Assembly (NCBI GenBank): GCA_009885185.1
Contig: VFLF01000003.1
Span: 1 to 19,031, forward strand
Reading direction: 5' to 3'
Length of the DNA stretch: 19,031 bases
DNA from: Nitrosomonadales bacterium
GTDB taxonomy: Bacteria; Pseudomonadota; Gammaproteobacteria; Burkholderiales; SG8-41
Positions 7,426 through 13,696 of the stretch are shown here, in pieces. The translations under genes were made by a program, and so were the position numbers. The stretch's first letter is position 1, and each line of letters begins with the position of its first letter. The notes under the pieces were generated by a model. That model saw nothing but the letters and a program-made list of their open reading frames with translations, did not search any database and was not told the DNA's origin.

Positions 7426-7827
7426 ATGCGCCATCCAATTCGTGGACTCCTGATAGGTCCAACGGTGGCGCCCATCGCCTATTGGATTGGAGTTATGGCG
7501 TATGGATTGAAAAGCGATTTCCGTTTTGACTGGTTCCAAGCATTGCGCGAGTTAATGATGATCGCCGCCTTTGGGCTGCCGATCTCCTACGCCGCAACGC
7601 TTGTATGGGGAGCGCCGATACTCTATGCACTCCACCGCATCGGATGGTTGCGACCTGGCACACTTATCGCGGCGGGTGCACTCGGTGGAACAATCGTCGC
7701 CGTATTATTCGCCTTCGACCAACAAGGCAGCCTAATCCGAGTGCATATGCCCTTGGCTGCGGGCGCTGTGCTCGGAGCGTTTTTAGGAGGCGCATGTTGG
7801 TGGGCCGGGCAAGGCAGATCCAAATGA
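7426..7827 (+). CDS. Hypothetical four-helix membrane protein
   Basis: 133 residues and no family recognised. Hydrophobic segments at about 8-28, 43-69, 79-97 and 108-127 indicate a small polytopic inner-membrane protein. The Gly/Ala-rich last segment (AAGAVLGAFLGGACWWAG) and a short basic tail end it. Start uncertain: ATG at 7426 has AAGGTG only three bases upstream, and in-frame GTG codons at 7420 and 7387 are alternatives. Composition differs from the Bug genes around it. It is followed by an attC-like hairpin and two more genes without family names, so it may belong to an acquired patch. Confidence 0.6.
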   Translation: MRHPIRGLLIGPTVAPIAYWIGVMAYGLKSDFRFDWFQALRELMMIAAFGLPISYAATLVWGAPILYALHRIGWLRPGTLIAAGALGGTIVAVLFAFDQQGSLIRVHMPLAAGAVLGAFLGGACWWAGQGRSK

Positions 7828-7833
7828 CAGGCC

Positions 7834-7920
7834 ACTTAACTCAAGGTGCTGCGGACGGGCTGCCAGCATCGCGCAAGTGCAACTATCTGCGCAGGCCCGC
7901 CGCAGCCCAAAACGTCAGGC
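7834..7920 (+). other. attC-like imperfect hairpin (integron recombination site?)
   Basis: ACTTAAC (7834-7840, fits RYYYAAC), a 5-nt spacer, then GTGCTGCGGACGGGC (7846-7860), a 34-nt loop, GCCCGCCGCAGCCC (7895-7908), a 5-nt spacer, and GTCAGGC (7914-7920). The stem pairs except for a single bulged A at 7855 and one mismatch. The order, spacing and bulged A match integron attC architecture. Against it, the right box is GTCAGGC instead of GTTRRRY, and no integrase or second attC is visible. It starts seven bases after the stop of the preceding gene, as in cassettes. Tentative. Confidence 0.3.
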
Positions 7921-7957
7921 CGCATAGTCACGAAAATATCTTCGTATCCCTCTTCAA

Positions 7958-8323
7958 ATGCAAACCGCCTCCGCCACAAGCGTCGTTCAAGCCCAGCTCG
8001 ATGCCTACAACGCCAGGGATATTGACGCCCTGCTGGCCACCTACGCGCCCGACGCCGAGCAGTACACCCTTCATGGCGAGCGTCTCGCCAAGGGTCACGG
8101 GGAAATGCGGCCCCGATTTCTCGGTCGGTTCATGGAGCCTGACCTTCACGCACGGTTGCTGTCTCGCGCTGTGGTGGGCAACGTGGTAGTTGACGTCGAG
8201 CTCATTACCCGTAACTTCCCGGAAGGGCGCGGCACGCTTGAAATGTTATGCGTTTACGAGGTCAATAACGGTCTCATCCAAAAAGCGTCTTTCGCTGTTG
8301 GCGCGAAGACGCTCCATGTCTGA
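7958..8323 (+). CDS. SnoaL-like / NTF2-fold protein
   Basis: 121 residues, the usual size for a single-domain NTF2-like (SnoaL, steroid-isomerase-like) protein, a cone-shaped fold used for small-molecule binding or catalysis. Visible features are the opening helix VVQAQLDAYNARDIDALLATY (residues 9-29), the family-typical APDAEQYTLHG, then FMEPDLHARLLSRAVVGN and strands VVDVELITRNFPEGRG and LCVYEVNNGLIQKASF. No signal peptide, so cytoplasmic. No clear ribosome site. It stands between two genes of unknown function in the same direction; no partner enzyme is evident. The fold is fairly sure, the function unknown. Confidence 0.8.
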   Translation: MQTASATSVVQAQLDAYNARDIDALLATYAPDAEQYTLHGERLAKGHGEMRPRFLGRFMEPDLHARLLSRAVVGNVVVDVELITRNFPEGRGTLEMLCVYEVNNGLIQKASFAVGAKTLHV

Positions 8324-8436
8324 TCGCCCTCGCGGAACCCGACCATTCGTTCAAACAGGCTTCGTGATGAGGCGTGATTGCCTTGCATCATCCATCGAGC
8401 GCGATGTGATTCGGCGTTTTGGCCGTAAAAACCCTT

Positions 8437-9405
8437 ATGCGTAATCCCCTGGGCAAAGCGCTGTGGTCAGCCGGTTTTCTCGTGCTGAGCGTCGGGCTGG
8501 CTCTGTATGCCTTCGGCAGCCATGCCGATAGAACAGTTCCCGCTACCGATGCTGTTATGGCGCCTTTCGTAGCCGGCCTCGTCATGGCATTGATCAGCCT
8601 CCCCATTTTTCTATGGGCACTCTTTTCCGCCATCGGTTACGCACGTCTGAAGTCGGGCAAGGGTCTGCTCGCACGCTGGCACATCACCGCCGGCGATTGG
8701 GATCGCTTCCGCGCTTTCGACAAGATTCGCGCCGCCGAGCACGCATGGCTGCAAAACGACATTCGCATCCGGGAACAGACACCACCTGAGGGAGTGGATG
8801 TCATCGTGGGCCGCGGCAGCATCATCGTCGATGGCTCCTATCACCGCATCGCGGGTCTGGGCTCTCACGGTCGTGAGATCAACTGGCTCAACGCGCCGGT
8901 CGATCCCGAATGCATCGAATTTCCCAAGACCTATCCCCGCGGCAAAGGCGGCTCGGTGGAACTTACCCTGCGCGTGCCGGTGCCCGCTTCCGCGCGCGCC
9001 GAAGGCGTGCGCGTATTCGAGCACTATCGCCCCAAGGAAAGTCCGATCCTTAACCCCACACCGGCCCGATTGCGACGCGAGGGCGTCTTCTCGCTCGTGG
9101 GCGGTCTGTTCATCATCATGGTTCTCGGCGCATTGCTCGCATTGATGCTGGGCGCTCCATTTCCAGCGTTTCTCATGTCGGACTCCATGCGCATAGTGAA
9201 AGCGCCCGAGGGCGAAGAAGTGTCCCTCGTAGGGAGTTTCATTCTGGTTGGTTATTTCATGGTCTTCGGCCTTATCATCGCAATCGGGGGACTATGGCAA
9301 GTCAAGGGCCGTGTGATACCGGAAAGGGTAAGGAGGAACACGCTTTGGCTTTTTTTTGCCAGTGGAATCCTTCTCCAACTCATCTTTCTATGGATCAATG
9401 GATAA
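8437..9405 (+). CDS. Hypothetical membrane protein with soluble middle domain
   Basis: 322 residues; I do not recognise the family. Predicted membrane segments are at about 9-27, 39-65, 217-240, 263-287 and 302-320. Between the second and third lies a soluble domain of about 150 residues containing WHITAGDWDRFRAFD, a predicted beta-rich part (DVIVGRGSIIVDGSYHRIAG) and VELTLRVPVPASARAEGVRV. The architecture suggests a membrane-anchored domain, but no catalytic motif stands out. ATG at 8437 was preferred over an in-frame TTG at 8419; neither has a Shine-Dalgarno sequence. It follows the SnoaL-like gene by 113 bp. Confidence 0.75.
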   Translation: MRNPLGKALWSAGFLVLSVGLALYAFGSHADRTVPATDAVMAPFVAGLVMALISLPIFLWALFSAIGYARLKSGKGLLARWHITAGDWDRFRAFDKIRAAEHAWLQNDIRIREQTPPEGVDVIVGRGSIIVDGSYHRIAGLGSHGREINWLNAPVDPECIEFPKTYPRGKGGSVELTLRVPVPASARAEGVRVFEHYRPKESPILNPTPARLRREGVFSLVGGLFIIMVLGALLALMLGAPFPAFLMSDSMRIVKAPEGEEVSLVGSFILVGYFMVFGLIIAIGGLWQVKGRVIPERVRRNTLWLFFASGILLQLIFLWING

Positions 9406-9502
9406 TCGTGATTTCCTTGGTCGCCATTATTTTGAGGCTGAACTGGTTGCCAGAACCCCGGCTGCGTCTAAAACCCTGCTGATGCCCTCTATCAGTTCAC
9501 AC

Positions 9503-10495
9503 ATGCCGCATCGCTGGTGCCGGCTGTTTACGGCGCTGCCGCTGGCTTGCATCCCGGCCATCATTTGCGCGCAGCCCGCTTCGACAGGCTCAGGACCAGC
9601 CTATCCCACCAAACCCGTGCGGGTGATCTCGCCCTACCCGCCCGGCTCGAGCGCCGACATCATCGGTCGCATTTACGCACCCAAACTCACCGACACGCTG
9701 GGCAAGCAGTTCGTGGTAGATAACCGCGCGGGGGCTTCCGGCAATATCGCGGCGGAGATCGTCGCGCGCGCGGCGCCCGATGGTTACACGATGTTGCTGC
9801 TTAACACGGCGGTGGTGGCGAGCCAGCCGCTGTATAAAAATCTGCCGTTTGACGTGACGCGCGATTTTGCGCCGGTGGGCATGCTCGGCATTGCGGGTTA
9901 TCTGCTGGTGGTCAACCAGTCGGTGCCGGCCAAAACCGTGCAGGAATTCGTGGCGCACGCCAAGGCGCGTGCAGGCAAGCTGACGTATGCCTCCACCGGC
10001 ATCGGCGGCGGGCTGCATCTGGCGATGGAGCTATTGATGATGCAAACGGGCATCAACATGCTGCACGTGCCGTACAAGGGCGCGGCACTGGCGGTGCCCG
10101 ATTTAATCAGTGGGCAGATCGACACCATGTTCGGCTCCGCGCCGGCGCTGTTGCCGCACGTGCGATCAGGGCGTCTGCGCACGCTGGGCATTTCGAGCGC
10201 GAAGCGCAGCCCGACATTCCCCGAAATACCCACCATCGCCGAAGCGGGCCCGCCGGGGTTTGACGCGGTGTCGTTTACCGCGCTGGCCGTGCCCACGGGT
10301 ACGCCGCGCGCCATCGTCACGCGACTCAATGCCGTGATCGGCCAACATGCGCGATCAATGGAGATCATTACCGCGCTATCAAATCAAAGCACCGACGCCG
10401 CGCCGATGACGCTGGAGCAGACGACCACGTATATCCGCGATGAAATCGTGAAGTGGAAAAAGGTGGTGGTTGCGGCGGGAGTTAAGGGAGAGTAG
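9503..10495 (+). CDS. Bug/TctC-family periplasmic solute receptor
   Basis: 330 residues. Signal peptide MPHRWCRLFTALPLACIPAIICAQ has a basic start and hydrophobic core; an upstream in-frame ATG at 9482 is an alternative start, and neither has a good ribosome site. Family hallmarks are YPTKPVRVISPYPPGSSADI, FVVDNRAGASGNIA, AAPDGYTMLLLN, YLLVVNQSVPAKTVQEF, HVPYKGAALAVPDLISGQ and SAKRSPTFPEIPTIAEAG. The stretch between signal peptide and mature fold (PASTGSGPA) is encoded by a fragment of an interspersed repeat (9578-9595). It precedes a mannonate dehydratase-like gene, separated by a 358-bp repeat mosaic, so co-transcription is doubtful. Ligand unknown. Confidence 0.92.
   Translation: MPHRWCRLFTALPLACIPAIICAQPASTGSGPAYPTKPVRVISPYPPGSSADIIGRIYAPKLTDTLGKQFVVDNRAGASGNIAAEIVARAAPDGYTMLLLNTAVVASQPLYKNLPFDVTRDFAPVGMLGIAGYLLVVNQSVPAKTVQEFVAHAKARAGKLTYASTGIGGGLHLAMELLMMQTGINMLHVPYKGAALAVPDLISGQIDTMFGSAPALLPHVRSGRLRTLGISSAKRSPTFPEIPTIAEAGPPGFDAVSFTALAVPTGTPRAIVTRLNAVIGQHARSMEIITALSNQSTDAAPMTLEQTTTYIRDEIVKWKKVVVAAGVKGE
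9578..9595 (+). repeat. Fragment of interspersed repeat inside a coding region
   Basis: GCTTCGACAGGCTCAGGA shares its first 15 bases with the right arm of the repeat at 10698-10724. It lies in frame within the Bug gene, coding for part of the linker after the signal peptide, where sequence is free to vary. Confidence 0.65.
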
Positions 10496-10540
10496 CGCCC
10501 GCCGTGCTCTGCATTGCATGGCAACGCCGCAACACCACTC

Positions 10541-10793
10541 CCGTCATTCTGGCGCAAGCCAGAATCCAGGTTGTAACGGTGCGGTGCGTAGCACCACTTA
10601 TTGTGTTTTTCGCAAATCGTGACAAACCAAATCCGTTCGCCCCCGGATCAAGTCCGAGGCAGGCTCTGAGCATGTCGAAGGGCTTGGCTACGCAAAAGGG
10701 CTTCGACAGGCTCAGCCCGAACGGTGTAGTGTATTTTGTAATGCCGCTGCGCGCGGGTTACATACTGGATTCTGGCTTTCGCCAGAATGACGG
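10541..10793. repeat. Long-range inverted repeat, CCGTCATTCTGGC type
   Basis: The arms at 10541-10569 and 10765-10793 are inverted copies matching at 28 of 29 positions. Each arm contains its own hairpin (TTCTGGC...GCCAGAA). They enclose about 195 bp that includes a different inverted repeat (10633-10724). This element fills most of the gap between the Bug gene (ending 10495) and the mannonate dehydratase-like gene; no gene is seen here. Frames running through it encode only repeat-derived peptides. Confidence 0.85.
10633..10724. repeat. Nested CCGTTCG / CTTCGACAGGCTCAG inverted repeat
   Basis: The right arm at 10698-10724 has GGGCTTCGACAGGCTCAGCC followed by CGAACGG. The left arm has CCGTTCG at 10633-10639 and CTGAGCATGTCGAAGGG at 10666-10682. 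The two left parts are separated by a 26-nt insertion, CCCCCGGATCAAGTCCGAGG onward, that looks like part of yet another repeat. It lies inside the larger element 10541-10793. Confidence 0.75.
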
Positions 10794-10830
10794 TGTTGGT
10801 GTTGATGACGCTTCGCCACCGGGAGCTCAT

Positions 10831-10860
10831 ATGAATTCAACCGAAACAAAATCATGCTGA
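10831..10860 (+). CDS. Nine-codon leader ORF overlapping the next gene's start
   Basis: ATG at 10831 is preceded by GGGAG (10821-10825) at five bases, a good ribosome site. It encodes MNSTETKSC and stops with TGA at 10858-10860. The start of the mannonate dehydratase-like gene (ATG 10854) lies inside it in another frame, giving the overlap ATGCTGA. The downstream gene has no ribosome site of its own, so translation by coupling or reinitiation is plausible (inference). A stop codon (10806-10808) closes the downstream gene's frame upstream, and no other start lies between. Confidence 0.45.
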   Translation: MNSTETKSC

Positions 10861-11837
10861 TACAAGATAAAGTCGTGTGGGATGCCGATGTCGAAAAAAA
10901 CCTCGCGCTGATGAGCACGCTGGGTGTCGATTGCGTGTCGATGGAGTTGCCCGATGGGCCGCGGGCGAACCCGGCGATGGATTTATCCACGTTGGCATCC
11001 GCCACGGCATTTTTCAAGCAGGCCAAGGCCGCCGTCGCCGCACACGGCATGGATTTGCGCACGGTGCTGGCGACCAGCGGTTTTGCGGAGATCAAGCGCG
11101 GCATTGCAGGGCGCGATGAAAAAATCGCGTTTCTGCAAACCGTGCTTCAGGCGATGGGCGCGGCGGGCATTCCGATCATGGCGTATAACTTCAAGCTGAT
11201 TGTCTCCAAATATCTGCGCTCGGCGCCGACGCCGGGGCGCGGCACATCCACCTACATTTCGTTCGACTACGACGACTATCTGAAAAACCCCGCGCCGCCG
11301 GTGAACCCGCCGGTGTCAGAGGCGCAGATGTGGGACAACATCGCGTATTTTCTCAAGGCGGTGGTTCCGGTGGCCGAACAACACAGTGTGCGTCTCGCGC
11401 TGCATCCGGACGATCCGCCGATGCCGGTCGGGCTGCCGCCGCTGGCGGGTGCGGCGCATATTGTGTCGAACTTCGATCAGTATCAGCGCATTTTTGACAT
11501 CGCGCCGTCGCGCTCGAACGGCATGTTGTTCTGCCAGGGCTGCGTCACCGAGATGCAGGGGGTCAATGTCTACGACGCGATACGCCACATGGGCTCGCGC
11601 GACAAAATCGTGATGGTGCATTTTCGCAATGTGCGCGGCGAGTTTCCAAAGTTTCAGGAAACCTTTGTCGATAACGGCGACGTGGATATGTTCAAGGCGA
11701 TGCAGACGTATCGCGACATCGGCTTCAAGGGGCCGTTTTCGCTGGATCACTCGCCAATGTTCCCCGGCGCGCAGGTGGCGAATCAGGCGTTCGTGGTGGG
11801 CTATATGCGGGCGCTGATACAGGCGGTGTATCGCTGA
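10854..11837 (+). CDS. Mannonate dehydratase (UxuA)-like TIM-barrel enzyme
   Basis: 327 residues, shorter than E. coli UxuA (about 394). UxuA removes water from D-mannonate to give 2-keto-3-deoxygluconate in hexuronate breakdown. Visible motifs are HPDDPP at 184-189, FCQGC with Cys227, VHFRNVRG with His256, DNGDVDM at 273-279 and SLDHSPM at 296-302. These match the metal-binding Cys, His and Asp and the substrate loop of the UxuA family. No signal peptide, so cytoplasmic. Its N-terminus MLIQDKVVWDADVEKNLALM fits the first barrel strand poorly, so a related acid-sugar dehydratase or isomerase remains possible. No other hexuronate genes are in the window. It lies downstream of a Bug gene, beyond a repeat mosaic. 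Confidence 0.8.
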   Translation: MLIQDKVVWDADVEKNLALMSTLGVDCVSMELPDGPRANPAMDLSTLASATAFFKQAKAAVAAHGMDLRTVLATSGFAEIKRGIAGRDEKIAFLQTVLQAMGAAGIPIMAYNFKLIVSKYLRSAPTPGRGTSTYISFDYDDYLKNPAPPVNPPVSEAQMWDNIAYFLKAVVPVAEQHSVRLALHPDDPPMPVGLPPLAGAAHIVSNFDQYQRIFDIAPSRSNGMLFCQGCVTEMQGVNVYDAIRHMGSRDKIVMVHFRNVRGEFPKFQETFVDNGDVDMFKAMQTYRDIGFKGPFSLDHSPMFPGAQVANQAFVVGYMRALIQAVYR

Positions 11838-11880
11838 ACGACGCACTCCGTAACACTGAAAAATATTTTTAAAAAAATAG

Positions 11881-12597
11881 TTACAATATTGGTTCCAGTC
11901 CGCTTTGCGTAATCGCCTCAGCCGCTGCCCGCGACGCCAGAAACCGGATCACCTCACGCGCCAGCGCCGCATCCGGTGAACTCGCGGCCACGCCAACAGA
12001 AAACACCGACACTTTTTGCAGCTCCGGCGGCAGCGGCGTGATGTGCGCAATGCCCGGCACCGGCAGCAACTCGCTGATCTGCTGAAAACCGATTTCCAGT
12101 TCGCCGCGCGCCACCACCGCGCCCACGCGCTCGCCGCCGCCGACAAGGTGACTCTTGGAAAGCACCTGATCGGCGATGCCCAGGCGCTGCACCAGCTCGG
12201 TGGTGAGATATTGGCCGCTGACGCTGGCGGAATAGCCGATGGATTTCGCCTGCAACAGTGTGCGCTTCAACGCCTCGACGGAACTGATGTCGGGCTTGGG
12301 CGCGCCGGCGCGCACCGCCATGCCGATCACCGAACGCGCGACGGGCATGCAGCCTTCGGCCAGCACCACGCCATCGGCGATGAATTGGCGCTGCACGGTG
12401 TCGGCCACGATCACGATGTCCACCACTTCGCCGCGCTTCAGGCGATTCGGCAGGGCGTTTTCGCCCGTCCCCATCGAAGTGGAGGCAGTGATGACAGTTT
12501 TTTGCGTCAGTCGTTGCAGTTGCGGTATCAACGCCAGATGCGCAGCGGTAAACGCGCCGGAGGTCATTACCCTGAATTCGGTGGTGGTTACGGTCAT
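11881..12597 (-). CDS. ModA-like substrate-binding protein without signal peptide
   Basis: 238 residues with the type 2 periplasmic-binding-protein fold of the molybdate-binding (ModA) kind. The N-terminus is MTVTTTEFRVMTSGAFTAAH, then TASTSMGTGENALPNRLKRG, VVDIVIVAD at 58-66, SIGYSASVSGQYLTTEL (119-135), ELEIGFQQISELLPVPGI and a C-terminal helix SRAAAEAITQSGLEPIL. There is no hydrophobic export signal, and no upstream extension supplies one, so the product should stay in the cytoplasm. No ModB/ModC genes are nearby. It is divergent from the TauD/TfdA dioxygenase, 165 bp between starts. The role may be ligand sensing or an enzyme activity; not established. The 3' end is 43 bp from the convergent UxuA-like gene. 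Confidence 0.82.
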   Translation of the reverse strand: MTVTTTEFRVMTSGAFTAAHLALIPQLQRLTQKTVITASTSMGTGENALPNRLKRGEVVDIVIVADTVQRQFIADGVVLAEGCMPVARSVIGMAVRAGAPKPDISSVEALKRTLLQAKSIGYSASVSGQYLTTELVQRLGIADQVLSKSHLVGGGERVGAVVARGELEIGFQQISELLPVPGIAHITPLPPELQKVSVFSVGVAASSPDAALAREVIRFLASRAAAEAITQSGLEPIL

Positions 12598-12762
12598 GGC
12601 GGTATGAATTTTTCTCTGAGGTTCATCGGATTGTCGCCGGAATCATAAACCAACGAGGACGATAGTTCCCGAAAAGGCGAAAAACCGTACCGCCGCGCGC
12701 CCCGCGCCCGGTGGTGATACGATTCCGCACACTCAGTCACCAGAGCAAGGGGACCACACGCC

Positions 12763-13602
12763 ATGCTTGAAATCCACCGTATGACGCCGCAAGTCGGCGC
12801 GATTGCCGAAGGCATCGATGTCAGGACGATGAGCGACGAAACCTTCGACACGCTCTACCGCACGTGGCTGGATTGCAATGTGCTGGTGGTGCGCGGGCAG
12901 AATCTGGAGCTTCACGAGTTTCTCGCCTACAGCAAACGCTTCGGGCGCATCGATCCGCATCCGTCGAAGAGCACGCGCCACCCGGATTGCCCCGAGATCA
13001 CGCTGCTGGGCGTGAACAAGTTTGACGCCGACGGCAAACTCAACATGGCGATTTACAAACGCGGCGCATCGGGTTGGCATACCGACGGCGCGTACGACGA
13101 TGTGCCGTTCAAGGCGACGCAGCTTTACGGCGTGGCGATCCCGAGCCGCGGCGGCAACACCTTGTTCGCCAGCATGTACGCGGCGTACGACGCGCTGCCG
13201 GAAAACCTGAAGCAACGCATCGCGGGGCGCATGGGCGCTTACGTGTATGGAGGGCGCCGCCGCGCGGTCGAGCTATTGAACCCGGAAGATCGCGACAAAA
13301 AACCCGCGCTGCACCCACTGGTACGTACGCATCCGGAAACCGGGCGCAAGGGTTTGTATTTCGATCCGGGGAAAATTCTGCGCGTCGAAGGTTTACCCGC
13401 AGACGATAGCGACGCGCTGATCGATGAGCTCACTGGTTACATGGTGCAGCCCGGTGCGGAATATCACCATCAGTGGCAAAAAGGCGACATCGTGATCTGG
13501 GATAACCGCTGCTCCTATCACAAGGCGGCCGGTGATTACCCGCCGGAGGAAGACCGCATTCACTGGCGGGTGTCGATCAAGGAGCGCGCGGCGGCGCATT
13601 GA
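12763..13602 (+). CDS. TauD/TfdA-family Fe(II)/2-oxoglutarate dioxygenase
   Basis: 279 residues, normal for the family, which hydroxylates substrates such as taurine or aryloxyacetates using 2-oxoglutarate, O2 and Fe(II). The iron ligands are His106 and Asp108 in WHTDGAY and His253 in CSYHKAAGDY. Arg265 and Arg269 in RIHWRVSI correspond to the 2-oxoglutarate-binding Arg region of TauD, with the same four-residue spacing. The N-terminus has VGAIAEGIDV, and LVVRGQNLELHEFLAYSKRFG is the typical strand-helix segment. The ATG is preceded by AAGGGGA (12747-12753). Cytoplasmic; the substrate cannot be named. It is divergent from the ModA-like gene and separated from the convergent Bug gene by a palindromic element. 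Confidence 0.93.
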   Translation: MLEIHRMTPQVGAIAEGIDVRTMSDETFDTLYRTWLDCNVLVVRGQNLELHEFLAYSKRFGRIDPHPSKSTRHPDCPEITLLGVNKFDADGKLNMAIYKRGASGWHTDGAYDDVPFKATQLYGVAIPSRGGNTLFASMYAAYDALPENLKQRIAGRMGAYVYGGRRRAVELLNPEDRDKKPALHPLVRTHPETGRKGLYFDPGKILRVEGLPADDSDALIDELTGYMVQPGAEYHHQWQKGDIVIWDNRCSYHKAAGDYPPEEDRIHWRVSIKERAAAH

Positions 13603-13614
13603 GCACGAAAAAAA

Positions 13615-13689
13615 CGTAGGGCGGGAGCCATCCCGCCTTGTGCGATTTTTTATAGTAATCACGAAAGGCGGGATGACTCCCGCCCTACG
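13615..13689. repeat. CGTAGGGCGGGA-type palindromic element, likely two-way terminator
   Basis: The arms CGTAGGGCGGGAGCCATCCC (from 13615) and ATGACTCCCGCCCTACG (to 13689) are inverted copies with one mismatch over about 23 bases; each also folds on itself. The centre is T-rich on one side (GATTTTTTATAG) and the element sits between the convergent dioxygenase and Bug genes. It has the same CGTAGG ends as the element at 6011-6098. Confidence 0.85.
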
Positions 13690-13696
13690 GCTTGCA

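Noticed and set aside
8324..8436. Second attC-like site (ATTCGTTCAAACAGGC resembles an attC left part)
   Set aside because: No RYYYAAC or GTTRRRY boxes and no matching right half were found, so it does not support a cassette array.
9390..9482. A 30-codon frame with a hydrophobic segment (MDQWIIVISLVAIILRLNWL)
   Set aside because: It has no ribosome site, overlaps the 3' end of the membrane gene and is most simply read as a chance frame.
10504..10830. Open frame through the repeat mosaic (contains RQALSMSKGLATQKGFDRLS)
   Set aside because: The peptide is encoded by interspersed repeats and is a known type of spurious translation. Only its last nine codons, with their own ribosome site, were kept as a possible leader.
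11838..11880. AT-rich AAAAATATTTTT between convergent genes as a terminator
   Set aside because: No GC stem; only a short AT palindrome with A- and T-runs.
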